A stretch of DNA of 51,930 nt from Brevirhabdus sp. Lineage in GTDB: Bacteria; Pseudomonadota; Alphaproteobacteria; Rhodobacterales; Rhodobacteraceae. The notes beneath the pieces were generated by a model, which was not told where the DNA came from, ran no database searches, and was given only the letters and a program-made list of their open reading frames with translations. The position numbers and the translations under genes are program-made. Shown piece by piece: positions 25,134-34,065 of this stretch (positions are counted from its first letter, which is position 1; every line of letters begins with the position of its first letter). Location of the stretch: the NCBI GenBank assembly GCA_024637315.1, contig JAGXFH010000067.1:1-51930 (forward strand). The letters run 5' to 3'.

Positions 25134-27199
25134 CAGCGGCCCGCCACCCCGATCCAGACCCCTCAGCCGCCGGGCGCGAAAGCCCCCGGCGGCTTTTCGT
25201 TTACAATGGCGGTTTCCTCACCCAGGGCCGGATCCGGCGCATATTGTCGCTGGCGGGCTGGGATGTCAGCCTTGGCGCCCCCGGCCCCGAGGATTGGGTC
25301 GGCGTCTGGGGCAAAAGCCCGACTGCACCGCGCGGCGAAGCGGTCGCCGAAAAACGCGACGCGCCGATCTTGCGGGTCGAAGACAGCTTCCTGCGCTCGC
25401 TCGGTCCCGGCCGCGATGGCGAACCGCCGCTGGGGCTGAACCTCGACACCCGCGGCGTGCATTTCGACAGTTCGACACCGTCCGATCTGGAACACCTGCT
25501 GGCGACGCATCCGCTCGACGATACAGCGCTTCTCGACCGCGCCCGCGCCGCCATCGAACGGCTGCAGGCAGCACATCTGTCGAAATACTATGCCTTCGAT
25601 CCCGACGACCCGGTGCCGGACGCACCCTATGTGCTGGTCATCGACCAGACCCGGGGCGACGCCTCGATCACCTTTGACGGCGCCAGCGAGGCGACGTTCC
25701 GGGAAATGCTGGTCTTTGCCCAGACAGAGCATCCGGGCACTCGCGTGGTGATAAAATCGCATCCCGAAACCCTGTCGGGCCACCGTCCCGGACATTTCGG
25801 ACCGGCCGACGCCACCGGCACTATCGACTTTCTTGACCGTCCGGTCAGCCCGTGGCGGCTGTTCGAAGGCGCCACCGCGGTCTACGCCGTCTCGTCGCAG
25901 CTTGGCTTCGAGGCGATCTTCGCCGGCCACAAGCCCCGCATCTTCGGCCAGCCCTTCTATGCGGGATGGGGGCTGACGCAGGATGAATATCCGGTCGCCC
26001 GGCGCGAGCGGCACCTGTCGAAAGCGCAGCTTTTCGCCGCCGCGATGATCCTTTACCCGACCTGGTACGATCCCTGCCGCGACCGGCTTTGCGAGCTTGA
26101 AACCGTCATCGACATCGCCGGCGCCGAGGCGCGGGCCTGGCGCGAGGATCGCCACGGCTATGTCGCCCTTGGCATGAAGCCGTGGAAACGCCGGCATCTG
26201 CAGGCGTTCTTCGGCAGGCCGTCTGGCCTGACCCATGCCCGGTCGCTGGCCACCGCTCAGCGTCGCGCCGACAGGACCGGCGCGCGGCTGATGCACTGGG
26301 CCAGCACCGCGCCCGCCGATCTGCCGCAGGGTACGATCCGAATCGAGGATGGCTTCCTGCGCTCTCGCGGGCTTGGCGCGGATCTGGTGCCGCCGGTCTC
26401 GCTCGTCGCCGACGATCTGGGCATCTACTACGATCCGACCCGTGAAAGCCGCCTGGAGCGGCTGATCGCGGCCTCGGTCGATCTGCACAAGTCCGAACTG
26501 CGCCGCGCCGAGCGTCTGATCCGGTCGCTGACCGATCTTGGCCTGTCGAAATACAATCTCGGCCAGCCCGGCCAACCCGGCCTGCCCGACGGCCACCGCA
26601 TCCTCGTGCCGGGCCAGGTCGAGGATGACGCCTCGATCCGGCTCGGCTGCGACGAGGTTGCGGGCAATCTCGATCTGCTGCGCCGGGTCCGCGCCGAAAA
26701 CCCCGACGCGGTGCTGATCTACAAGCCGCATCCGGATGTCGAGGCGGGCCTGCGCCCCGGCAAGCTGACGACCGAGGCGGCGCTGAGCCACGCCGACATC
26801 ATCGCCAGCCGCACCGATCCCGCGGCGCTGATCGACGCCGCCGACGAGGTCTGGACGATGACCTCGCTGCTCGGCTTCGAGGCGCTCTTGCGCGGCAAGC
26901 CGGTCACCACCCTCGGCGCGCCGTTCTATGCCGGCTGGGGGCTGACCCGCGACCTATGCAAGATCCCCGCCCGCCGGCAGGCACGGCCATCCCTGCCCGG
27001 CCTCGTCCATGCCACGCTGATCGGTTATCCGCGCTACCTCGATCCGGTCAGCGGGCGCCCCTGTCCGGTCGAACTTGCGGCAGAGCGACTGGCGCGCGGC
27101 GATCTGCCCGCGACCGGCAGCATGCACCGCCTGCTGGCCAGGCTGCAGGGAAGTTTCGCCGGCCTCGCCCCGCTCTGGCGCCGGCGCAGGGTGCGCTGA
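25130..27199 (+). CDS. kpsC: KpsC-like dual beta-Kdo transferase for capsule linker
   Basis: 689 residues, the size of KpsC. Two homologous glycosyltransferase modules are visible, roughly residues 20-335 and 365-670. Each has ED(S/G)FLRS, a KxHP(E/D) segment and a (G)FEA...PFYAGWGLT block. The enzyme extends the poly-Kdo linker on which the capsule is built. The GTG overlapping the previous stop is chosen; the frame is open to 25058. The transporter genes kpsM/kpsT/kpsE are not in the window. Confidence 0.92.
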   Translation: MTAARHPDPDPSAAGRESPRRLFVYNGGFLTQGRIRRILSLAGWDVSLGAPGPEDWVGVWGKSPTAPRGEAVAEKRDAPILRVEDSFLRSLGPGRDGEPPLGLNLDTRGVHFDSSTPSDLEHLLATHPLDDTALLDRARAAIERLQAAHLSKYYAFDPDDPVPDAPYVLVIDQTRGDASITFDGASEATFREMLVFAQTEHPGTRVVIKSHPETLSGHRPGHFGPADATGTIDFLDRPVSPWRLFEGATAVYAVSSQLGFEAIFAGHKPRIFGQPFYAGWGLTQDEYPVARRERHLSKAQLFAAAMILYPTWYDPCRDRLCELETVIDIAGAEARAWREDRHGYVALGMKPWKRRHLQAFFGRPSGLTHARSLATAQRRADRTGARLMHWASTAPADLPQGTIRIEDGFLRSRGLGADLVPPVSLVADDLGIYYDPTRESRLERLIAASVDLHKSELRRAERLIRSLTDLGLSKYNLGQPGQPGLPDGHRILVPGQVEDDASIRLGCDEVAGNLDLLRRVRAENPDAVLIYKPHPDVEAGLRPGKLTTEAALSHADIIASRTDPAALIDAADEVWTMTSLLGFEALLRGKPVTTLGAPFYAGWGLTRDLCKIPARRQARPSLPGLVHATLIGYPRYLDPVSGRPCPVELAAERLARGDLPATGSMHRLLARLQGSFAGLAPLWRRRRVR

Positions 27200-27494
27200 A
27201 CTGCGTTCAGCTTTCCCGCTCTGTCCGTTTGTCCTGCCGGATGGATTGCGCATTGCGCGAAACCCCGTCGCCCCCCGTTCGCGGCATGCTCTGGCGCTGG
27301 CCCGGCCTGGTCAATCCGCCGGCCATTCGGCCACTCCACCGGGAACTGCCCCGAACCGGCCGCCTCGCGCCAGATCTGGTGTCCACCCCCACCGCGCGGC
27401 ACAAGGAAACGGTTAACAAATCGCTAACGCCTACGCCCCAACTAATTGTTATAAAAGGATTTTCGAAAGTGTCCACATGTGGACACCACGGGCC
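27200..27494. other. Intergenic region between convergent kpsC and ribD
   Basis: No gene was found in these 295 bases. The left part is GC-rich like coding DNA. Bases 27405-27470 are distinctly AT-rich, with TTAACAAATCGCTAA (27413-27427, one base off a CtrA-type TTAA-N7-TTAA site) and TTGTTATAAAA. An 18-bp palindrome closes the region near the ribD stop. Confidence 0.5.
27469..27486 (-). terminator. Perfect 18-bp palindrome, probable ribD terminator
   Basis: GTGTCCACATGTGGACAC is fully self-complementary. On the minus strand it starts 8 bases after the ribD stop and is followed by TTTCGAAAATCCTTTT, so a 7-bp stem with CATG loop and a broken U-tract is plausible. A protein-binding site is the alternative. 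Confidence 0.5.
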
Positions 27495-28598
27495 CTACTG
27501 CTCGTCCCGCCGCCAGCGATGCATCACATCGCCGCCAATCGCGCGGACCTCGGCCAGAGCGAACCGCGGGATCGCCGCCAGCCGGTCCTGCCCCATCGCG
27601 CCCAGCATCGGCCGCCCTTCAGCGCCAACCGCCAGTCCGGCAGAGTAGCAGATCACCTCATCGACCAGCCCGACGCCCAGCAGCGATGCCGCCAGCGCCC
27701 CGCCGCCCTCGCAGAAGACCCGCGTCAGGCCGCGCGCGGCCAAGGCCGCCAGCACCGAACCGGGATCAAGCTGCCGGTTCCTTCCGATCTCGCACGGGAT
27801 CAACTCGGCGCCCAGCCCGGTCCACGCCTCGGCCAGCGCCGGTTCGACACCCACGCCGTGACACAGCCAGACCGGCACCTGCCGCGCCGTCCGCGCCAGC
27901 GCGCCGTCCAGCGGCAGGTCCAGCCCCCGGGTCAGCACGATCCGCACCGGCTGATGCGCCACGCCCAGCCCGCGCACCGTCAGCGCCGGGTCATCCGCCC
28001 GCACCGTGCCGCCGCCGACCATCACCGCATCATGCGACGCGCGCAGCGCATGCACATGCCTTCGTGCCTCGGGTCCGGTGATCCATTGGCTTTCGCCGCC
28101 GGCAGTGGCGATCCGGCCGTCGAGGCTGGCGGCCAGTTTCAGCGTGACTGACGGCCGCCCCTCGCGGATCCGGCAGAAAAAGCCGGCATTGGCAGCCTCA
28201 GCCTCGGTCCGCATCACCGCCTCGGCGACGTCTATGCCGGCCGCGCGCAGCATCGCCGCGCCCTGACCGTCGACCCGCGGGTCCGGATCCCGGGCACCGA
28301 TGACAACCCGCGCCACGCCCGACGCGACCAGGGCGGCGGCGCAAGGCGGCGTCTGCCCCTGATGAGCACATGGTTCCAGCGTCACATAAACCGTCGCGCC
28401 GCGCGCCGCGCGGCCTGCCTGCGCCAGCGCCCCGATTTCGGCATGCGGCCGCCCGCCGGGTTGTGTCCAGCCGCGCCCGACGACCCTGCCGTCTTTCACG
28501 ATCACGCAGCCCACTGCCGGATTCGGCCAGACGCGACCCAGCCCCCGCCGCCCCAGCGAGAGGGCCAAGGCCATGAACCGCTTGTCGGTCCCGCTCAC
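27495..28598 (-). CDS. ribD: Bifunctional riboflavin biosynthesis deaminase/reductase
   Basis: 367 residues. The N-terminal cytidine-deaminase-like domain shows HAEIGAL and [12 protein letters not shown] (zinc ligands His, Cys, Cys). The C-terminal reductase domain begins near [11 protein letters not shown] and includes [13 protein letters not shown]. It catalyses the second and third steps of riboflavin synthesis from GTP. Its ATG overlaps the nrdR stop (28595-28598). ribE, which often follows ribD in relatives, is absent from the downstream sequence, where capsule genes lie instead. Confidence 0.94.
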   Translation of the reverse strand: MSGTDKRFMALALSLGRRGLGRVWPNPAVGCVIVKDGRVVGRGWTQPGGRPHAEIGALAQAGRAARGATVYVTLEPCAHQGQTPPCAAALVASGVARVVIGARDPDPRVDGQGAAMLRAAGIDVAEAVMRTEAEAANAGFFCRIREGRPSVTLKLAASLDGRIATAGGESQWITGPEARRHVHALRASHDAVMVGGGTVRADDPALTVRGLGVAHQPVRIVLTRGLDLPLDGALARTARQVPVWLCHGVGVEPALAEAWTGLGAELIPCEIGRNRQLDPGSVLAALAARGLTRVFCEGGGALAASLLGVGLVDEVICYSAGLAVGAEGRPMLGAMGQDRLAAIPRFALAEVRAIGGDVMHRWRRDEQ

Positions 28599-29062
28599 TC
28601 TTCGGCTTGGTCAGTCGGGCGCAATTCGCTGACGAACTTGTCGAAATCATCCGCCGCCTGGAAGTTCTTGTAGACGCTCGCGAACCGCACATAGGCAACC
28701 GTGTCGATCCGGGCCAGCGTCTCCATCACGATCTCGCCGATCACCTTCGAGGAGATATCCGTTTCGCCCAGCGATTCCAGCCGCCGCACGATGCCGGAGA
28801 TCATCTGATCCATCCGGTCATGTTCCACAGGCCGTTTCTGCAGCGCGATGCGGATCGAGCGTTCCAGCTTGTCGCGGTCGAAATCCTCGCGCCGGCCGTT
28901 CGACTTGATCACCACCAAATCCCGCAGCTGCACCCGTTCATAAGTGGTGAAGCGGCCGCCGCAGGCTGGACAGAAGCGCCGCCGCCGGATCGCGACATGA
29001 TCTTCGGCGGGCCGGGAATCCTTGACCTGAGTATCGACATTTCCGCAAAACGGACAGCGCAT
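28595..29062 (-). CDS. nrdR: Transcriptional repressor of ribonucleotide reductase
   Basis: 155 residues, standard size. A four-Cys zinc ribbon (C3, C6, C31, C34: CPFCG and CPACG) is followed by an ATP-cone from about residue 49 ([20 protein letters not shown]). It senses ATP/dATP and represses nrd genes at NrdR boxes. It shares an operon with ribD. A consensus DnaA box lies about 29-37 bp upstream of the start codon. Confidence 0.96.
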   Translation of the reverse strand: MRCPFCGNVDTQVKDSRPAEDHVAIRRRRFCPACGGRFTTYERVQLRDLVVIKSNGRREDFDRDKLERSIRIALQKRPVEHDRMDQMISGIVRRLESLGETDISSKVIGEIVMETLARIDTVAYVRFASVYKNFQAADDFDKFVSELRPTDQAEE

Positions 29063-29090
29063 GGGCGTTTACCTCGGTGCTTTCGTTGCC

Positions 29091-29099
29091 TTATCCACA
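29091..29099 (+). promoter_or_regulatory. Consensus DnaA box upstream of nrdR
   Basis: TTATCCACA is identical to the strongest DnaA box. It lies in the 174-bp divergent gap between nrdR and dodecin, close to the nrdR start. It is a single site with no cluster, so control of nrdR by DnaA is possible and an origin is unlikely. Confidence 0.4.
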
Positions 29100-29236
29100 G
29101 CGACTATAGGCGACCCTCTAGGCTTTGGGTAGGGGGTGATTGCCCCCACAATATCCTGAATTGTCCTGTCGCTGGAACCGTCTGCCGACGTTCAGCGTTA
29201 ATCCCCTACGTCAAATTAACATTGCAAGGAGCAGAT

Positions 29237-29446
29237 ATGTCAGTTGCCCGCGTTACAGAAATCTCATCCACCTCGCCGGAAAGCTTCGACGATGCCGTCC
29301 GAAAGGGCATCGCTCGTGCTTCGAAGACGCTGCGCGGCATTCAAAGCGCGTGGGTCAAGGAAAGCACCGTAAAGGTCGAGAATGACAAGGTCGTGCATTT
29401 TCGCGTCAACATGATGGTCACCTTCGTGCTTGATGACGAAGGCTAG
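29237..29446 (+). CDS. Dodecin (flavin-binding dodecamer)
   Basis: 69 residues, the exact dodecin size. MSVARVTEISSTSPESFDDA, an alpha-helix (VRKGIARASKTLRGI), SAWVKE and a C-terminal beta-strand pair match dodecins, which store or buffer riboflavin/FMN as a dodecameric shell. AAGGAG lies 5 bases before the ATG. It is divergent from nrdR-ribD, so a flavin store and a flavin biosynthesis gene sit side by side. Confidence 0.92.
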   Translation: MSVARVTEISSTSPESFDDAVRKGIARASKTLRGIQSAWVKESTVKVENDKVVHFRVNMMVTFVLDDEG

Positions 29447-29449
29447 ACT

Positions 29450-29866
29450 TCAGCCGAGATGCGCCGCGACCTCTCGCCGATGCGGGCGGTCGCGGTGCTC
29501 GAACAGATAGATCCCCTGCCACTGCCCCAAGGCGGGCCGCCCGCCGATTACCGGGATCGACACGCTGACCGGCAGAAGCGCAGCCTTGATGTGCGCCGGC
29601 ATGTCGTCGGAGCCTTCGTAAGTATGCGAGAGATAGGCCATGTCCGGATCTGTGCTGGGCGGTACCAACCGGTGAAAGAACGCCCTCAGATCGGTCTGGA
29701 CCTCCGGATCGGCGTTCTCCTGGATCAAGAGCGAGCAGGAAGTGTGCCGTACGAAGAGCGTTAGCAACCCGTCGACCTGCCGCCCTACAGTCCAGCGCGT
29801 GACTCTGTCGGTGAACTTGTAAAGTCCCGGCCCGGCGGTTCTGATCTCGAAGGTTCTGGTCGGCAC
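29450..29866 (-). CDS. YjbQ / UPF0047 family protein
   Basis: 138 residues, the family's usual length. Conserved HTSCSLLIQENADP, SHTYEGSDDMPAHIKAALLP and GRPALGQWQGIYLFEHR are visible; the histidines and Glu form the metal/active-site pocket. E. coli YjbQ has a weak thiamine-phosphate synthase activity, and the physiological role is unclear. It begins with GTG directly after the TGA of the upstream gene (TGAGTG), so it is translationally coupled to it. It ends 3 bases from the convergent dodecin stop. Confidence 0.9.
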   Translation of the reverse strand: MPTRTFEIRTAGPGLYKFTDRVTRWTVGRQVDGLLTLFVRHTSCSLLIQENADPEVQTDLRAFFHRLVPPSTDPDMAYLSHTYEGSDDMPAHIKAALLPVSVSIPVIGGRPALGQWQGIYLFEHRDRPHRREVAAHLG

Positions 29867-30247
29867 TCAGTCAGGCTCGAACTGGCCACTTCCCTCGCAA
29901 AAGGCGTAGGCCATGCCGATGGTCAGGCCGCCGCGTTGCGCCCCGATGACAAGCAACCCTGTCGAACTGGCCGAGTCGTCCGACCGCAGCGAGAAGTCGA
30001 TCCCCTCGCCCGCGCGGCGCGGCGGCTCGGACACCCGGTAGATCCTTTGGGCCGTCGGCAGCCGCAATGCATTGCGGGCATAGTCGCCCGCAGCGCACCA
30101 GAAATCGACCGGGCTGAACAGGCCGCGATAGGGCACGGTGAATTGCTCGGGCCCGTCCGCCCGCACGATCAGCCCGTTCTGGGCCAGATAGGCGGCGGCA
30201 GGGGTGGCAGTGCAGATTGCAAGGATAAGGGCCAGGGCCAGACGCAT
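29867..30247 (-). CDS. Small secreted protein of unknown function
   Basis: 126 residues with a clear signal peptide (MRLALALILAICTATPAAA). The mature part of about 107 residues contains PYRGLFSPVDFWCAAGDYAR and a second Cys in YAFCEGSGQFEPD; a disulfide between the two is possible. I do not recognise the family. It is coupled to the YjbQ gene. AGGAG lies upstream of the ATG (minus strand). Confidence 0.75.
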   Translation of the reverse strand: MRLALALILAICTATPAAAYLAQNGLIVRADGPEQFTVPYRGLFSPVDFWCAAGDYARNALRLPTAQRIYRVSEPPRRAGEGIDFSLRSDDSASSTGLLVIGAQRGGLTIGMAYAFCEGSGQFEPD

Positions 30248-30446
30248 CGAGGTACTCCTTTATTAACTTCAAACTATACCACGCCAACGCGAACTCAAGC
30301 CCATCACCGGCGAGTGTGCGACATGGCGCGCACGGCCCGCGCACACGGAAATTTTACCGAGTTCCGAGCCCGGCATGTTAAGTTTCGCACGATCGGGTAC
30401 GGGATCCCACTCGTCCCTTCTTCAATCCAAAGCCAGGGAGAGCCGC

Positions 30447-31334
30447 ATGAACCGCATGACAGCCAAGGATTTCGATCAAGGACTACTGGAACTCTACGAC
30501 TTCTACGTCCACGGCAAGATCACCAAACGCGAGTTTCTGGACCGTGCCGGCAAATATGCCGTCGGCGGGCTGACCGCGATGACGATTCTGCAGATGCTCA
30601 GCCCGAACTACGCGTTGGCGCATCAGGTCGAATTCACCGATCCCGACATCAAGCCGGAATACATCACCTACCCCTCGCCAAACGGCCATGGCGAGGTGCA
30701 CGGCTACATGGTAACTCCGACCGCCGCCACCGCACCGGTCGGTGGGGTCGTCGTGGTGCACGAGAACCGCGGTCTCAATCCTTATATCGAGGATGTCGCA
30801 CGCCGCGTCGCCAAGGCCGGGTTTTTGGCCCTTGCACCTGACGGGCTGACCTCGGTTGGCGGCTATCCGGGCAACGACGAGGAAGGCCGGGAGCTTCAGC
30901 AACAGGTCGACGGCACCAAGCTGATGAACGATTTCTTCGCCGCCGTCGAGTATCTGATGGGCCACGCGGCAGTGAACGGAAAGGTCGGCATCGTCGGATT
31001 CTGCTATGGTGGCGGCGTCTGCAACGCCGCTGCCGTCGCCTATCCCGAACTGGCCGCCTCGGTGCCGTTCTACGGCCGCCAGGCCGCCGCCGAGGATGTG
31101 CCGAAGATCCAGGCCCCGCTGCTGCTGCACTATGCCGGGCTCGATGAACGCATCAACGAAGGCTGGCCAGCCTACGAAGCGGCGCTGAAGGAGCATGGCA
31201 AGACTTACGAGGCGCATATCTATGAGGGCGTGAACCACGGGTTTCACAACGACTCGACGCCGCGTTATGATGAAGCCGCAGCGACGCTCGCCTGGGATCG
31301 GACGATCGGGTGGTTCAACAGGTATCTTGGTTAA
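30447..31334 (+). CDS. Dienelactone hydrolase family protein, exported
   Basis: 295 residues, alpha/beta hydrolase. Nucleophile elbow GFCYGGG (Cys nucleophile), acid in GLDERIN, and His in NHGFHND make the triad. An N-terminal segment of about 60 residues includes a hydrophobic stretch (AVGGLTAMTILQMLSPNYALA) that looks like a signal after KITKREFLDRAGK, as in YghX-type proteins. GGGAGAG supports the start; the frame extends upstream to 30375 without support. Substrate unknown. Confidence 0.85.
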   Translation: MNRMTAKDFDQGLLELYDFYVHGKITKREFLDRAGKYAVGGLTAMTILQMLSPNYALAHQVEFTDPDIKPEYITYPSPNGHGEVHGYMVTPTAATAPVGGVVVVHENRGLNPYIEDVARRVAKAGFLALAPDGLTSVGGYPGNDEEGRELQQQVDGTKLMNDFFAAVEYLMGHAAVNGKVGIVGFCYGGGVCNAAAVAYPELAASVPFYGRQAAAEDVPKIQAPLLLHYAGLDERINEGWPAYEAALKEHGKTYEAHIYEGVNHGFHNDSTPRYDEAAATLAWDRTIGWFNRYLG

Positions 31335-31564
31335 TGCCATTCGGGTGCGGCGCCTCGGCGCCCCATTGCGCGGAACCCCGAACGCAGACGTCATGGGATA
31401 TTCGAGCCGGTGGTGTGGCGTCGGGCCGCCCGAGGTTCTGGCCTTGGCTTATCAAGGAGCGGATCAGGGAACTGCCTGGAAAACCGCGAAAATTGACACA
31501 TGCGGTGATCTGCCGGTGATCTGCGCGGGCGCACCAACGGGGACGCAGCAAGCGCGACCGCTCG
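31335..31564. other. Intergenic region between convergent genes
   Basis: A hairpin GGGTGC (31343-31348) / GCGCCC (31358-31363) lies 8 bases after the hydrolase stop and may terminate it. A perfect tandem copy of CGGTGATCTGC occupies 31503-31524. No convincing gene or RNA was found. Confidence 0.4.
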
Positions 31565-31930
31565 CTAGGTCTTGATGTCCGGGCTCGTTTGGTCGGATTT
31601 CGCAGCCAGCCCTTCGTACAGCCTCGTGCCGGAATAGACGCAGGATCGTGCAACATGTTTGTGATGCCGCGCGGCGTCATGATGGATTTTTTGGGCCTTG
31701 ACGAGCGTGTTTCCATCAAACTCCGCAACAAAACCCTGGGTTTCTCCATCGCGATCGCCGTAGCCCACCACCAGGTGCGTGCTCCCCATCTTCACCAGGT
31801 TATTGTCGCGATAGATCGTCAATGTCACATGCTCGGGCTGAAAACCCTCATCGCCGAGCCAGGCGTTCAACGGCAGCAGTTCGTCCGCTGTCATCCGCGC
31901 TGACTGATCTTGCTCGGGTGAATCGCCCAT
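31565..31930 (-). CDS. Conserved-looking small protein, function unknown
   Basis: 121 residues, no signal peptide or membrane segment. The body (LPLNAWLGDEGFQPEHVTLTIYRDNN, here split by short charged turns) looks like a compact alpha/beta fold. A His-rich stretch DAARHHKHVARSC lies near residue 90. It is 41 bases downstream of rpoD in the same direction and could be read from its transcript. I do not recognise the family. Confidence 0.6.
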   Translation of the reverse strand: MGDSPEQDQSARMTADELLPLNAWLGDEGFQPEHVTLTIYRDNNLVKMGSTHLVVGYGDRDGETQGFVAEFDGNTLVKAQKIHHDAARHHKHVARSCVYSGTRLYEGLAAKSDQTSPDIKT

Positions 31931-31971
31931 GAACCACTTCTCCGCTCGACGAGATTTCCGCTTTTCCTGCC

Positions 31972-33948
31972 CTACTGATCCAGGAAACTGCGCAGCTTCC
32001 TTGACCGGCTCGGATGCTTCAGCTTGCGCAGCGCCTTTGCCTCGATCTGCCGGATCCGTTCGCGGGTCACGCTGAACTGCTGGCCGACCTCTTCAAGCGT
32101 GTGGTCGGTGTTCATGCCGATGCCGAAGCGCATCCGCAGGACCCGTTCCTCGCGTGGCGTGAGCGAGGCCAGAACCCGAGTCGTGGTCTCTTTCAGGTTC
32201 TCCTGAATCGCTGAATCAAGCGGCAGGATCGCGTTCTTGTCCTCGATGAAATCGCCAAGCTGACTGTCTTCCTCGTCACCGATCGGGGTTTCCAGCGAAA
32301 TCGGTTCCTTGGCGATCTTCATCACCTTGCGGACCTTTTCCAGCGGCATCTGCAGCTTTTCGGCCAGTTCTTCCGGCGTCGGTTCGCGGCCGATCTCGTG
32401 CAGCATCTGGCGTCCGGTGCGCACCAGCTTGTTGATTGTCTCGATCATGTGGACCGGGATGCGGATCGTGCGCGCCTGATCGGCGATGCTGCGCGTGATC
32501 GCCTGGCGGATCCACCAGGTCGCGTAGGTGCTGAACTTGTATCCGCGGCGATATTCAAACTTGTCGACGGCCTTCATCAGGCCGATATTGCCTTCCTGAA
32601 TAAGATCAAGGAATTGCAGGCCGCGGTTGGTGTATTTCTTGGCGATGGAAATGACCAGCCGAAGGTTGGCTTCAACCATTTCCTTCTTCGCCTGACGGGC
32701 TTCCTTCTCGCCCTTCTGTACCTGATTGACGATGCGGCGGTATTCGCCGATGTCGACGCCGACATACTGCCCAACCTGTGCCATCTCGGCGCGCAACTCG
32801 GCCACCTTGTCCGAGAACCGCTCGATAAAGCCCTGCCAGGCGCGGCCTTCTTTTTCGGCCATCCGCTCCAGCCAGGTGGGGTCGAGTTCGTAGCCGCGAT
32901 AGGCATCAATGAATTCACGGCGGTTGATCCGCGCCTGATCGGCCAGTTTCACCATGTTCGAATCGATCGACATGATCCGTCGGTTGATCCCGTAAAGCTG
33001 GTCGATCAGCGCCTCGATCCGGGCATTGTGCAGGTGCAGTTCGTTGACCAGTTCCACGACTTCGGACCGCAGTTTCTGGTACTTCGCCTCGGCCTTGTCC
33101 GAGAACGAGCCGTCCTCGTTCAGCGCCGCCGACATCCGCAGATCCTGCATTTCGGAAAGCTGGACGTAATCGCGGGCGATCACGTCGAGCATTTCCAGAA
33201 CCCGCGGCTTGAGCGCGGCTTCCATCGCGGCGAGCGACATATTGGCCTGCTCGTCTTCGTCCTCGTCATCATCGGTGGCAATCGGATTGCCATCGGCATC
33301 CAGTTCGGGTTCGTCGGATTTCTCTTCCGACTTGGTCTCGCTATCGGCGCCGCCAACCACCGGCTCGACTTCGTCATCCTCGCCGCGTCCGAACGTGGCT
33401 TCCAGATCAATGACGTCACGCAACAGGATGTCTTCGTTCAGAAGTTCGTCGCGCCAGATGGTGATTGCCTGAAACGTCAGCGGGCTTTCGCAAAGGCCCG
33501 CGATCATTGTGTTGCGGCCAGCCTCGATGCGCTTGGCGATGGCGATCTCGCCCTCGCGGCTGAGCAGTTCGACCGAGCCCATCTCGCGCAGATACATCCG
33601 GACGGGATCGTCGGTCCGGTCGAGCTTCTCGGTCTCGGTCGCGGCGACGGCGACTTCCCTTGAGGTCGACGCCTCGACGAGGTCGGTGGCGCCCTTCGCA
33701 TCTTCCTCTTCGGCCTCGTCGTCCTCGATCACGTTGACGCCCATCTCCGAGAGCATCGACATCACGTCCTCGATCTGTTCCGAGGAAACCTGATCCGGCG
33801 GCAGCACGTTGTTAAGTTGGTCGTAGGTGATGTAGCCCCGCTCGCGCGCCTCGGCGATCATCTTCTTGATCGCCGCTTGGCTTACATCCATCGAGCCATC
33901 ATCGTCCTGATCCTGCGACTTTTGATCGTCGTTGTCTTTGGCAGCCAT
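31972..33948 (-). CDS. rpoD: RNA polymerase primary sigma factor (sigma-70)
   Basis: 658 residues. Region 1.1 at the N-terminus is followed by an acidic non-conserved segment ([20 protein letters not shown]), region 2 ([40 protein letters not shown]), region 3 and region 4 with the -35-binding helix [20 protein letters not shown]. It directs housekeeping transcription. It is separated from dnaG by 117 bases that carry five GANTC methylation sites. GGAGT precedes the ATG. Confidence 0.97.
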   Translation of the reverse strand: MAAKDNDDQKSQDQDDDGSMDVSQAAIKKMIAEARERGYITYDQLNNVLPPDQVSSEQIEDVMSMLSEMGVNVIEDDEAEEEDAKGATDLVEASTSREVAVAATETEKLDRTDDPVRMYLREMGSVELLSREGEIAIAKRIEAGRNTMIAGLCESPLTFQAITIWRDELLNEDILLRDVIDLEATFGRGEDDEVEPVVGGADSETKSEEKSDEPELDADGNPIATDDDEDEDEQANMSLAAMEAALKPRVLEMLDVIARDYVQLSEMQDLRMSAALNEDGSFSDKAEAKYQKLRSEVVELVNELHLHNARIEALIDQLYGINRRIMSIDSNMVKLADQARINRREFIDAYRGYELDPTWLERMAEKEGRAWQGFIERFSDKVAELRAEMAQVGQYVGVDIGEYRRIVNQVQKGEKEARQAKKEMVEANLRLVISIAKKYTNRGLQFLDLIQEGNIGLMKAVDKFEYRRGYKFSTYATWWIRQAITRSIADQARTIRIPVHMIETINKLVRTGRQMLHEIGREPTPEELAEKLQMPLEKVRKVMKIAKEPISLETPIGDEEDSQLGDFIEDKNAILPLDSAIQENLKETTTRVLASLTPREERVLRMRFGIGMNTDHTLEEVGQQFSVTRERIRQIEAKALRKLKHPSRSRKLRSFLDQ

Positions 33949-33973
33949 CCGGCACTCCTTTGCAGGGCGAGGT

Positions 33974-34022
33974 GATTCGCGATTCGTCCGCCCGAATCAA
34001 TAAACCCGAATCAGTGATTCGG
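33974..34022. promoter_or_regulatory. Cluster of five GANTC (CcrM) sites upstream of rpoD
   Basis: GATTC at 33974-33978, 33981-33985 and 34016-34020, and GAATC at 33994-33998 and 34008-34012. The last two lie in a perfect inverted repeat CCGAATC-AGT-GATTCGG (34006-34022), and CCCGAATCA occurs twice. GANTC is the target of the alphaproteobacterial cell-cycle methylase CcrM. The cluster lies 26-75 bp before the rpoD start codon. Confidence 0.6.
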
Positions 34023-34065
34023 ACACCCGTCTACCCGGTTTTCTTTAAGACCTGGTTTACCAAGG

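Noticed and set aside
27411-27430. CtrA site as a firm call
   Set aside because: Second half is CTAA not TTAA, and no gene lies downstream on either likely strand.
31335-31564. Decayed gene or tRNA in the gap before the unknown gene
   Set aside because: Frames give no recognisable protein and no cloverleaf could be drawn.
32398-33663. 421-codon plus-strand frame opposite rpoD
   Set aside because: rpoD is unmistakable on the minus strand; the shadow has no domain.
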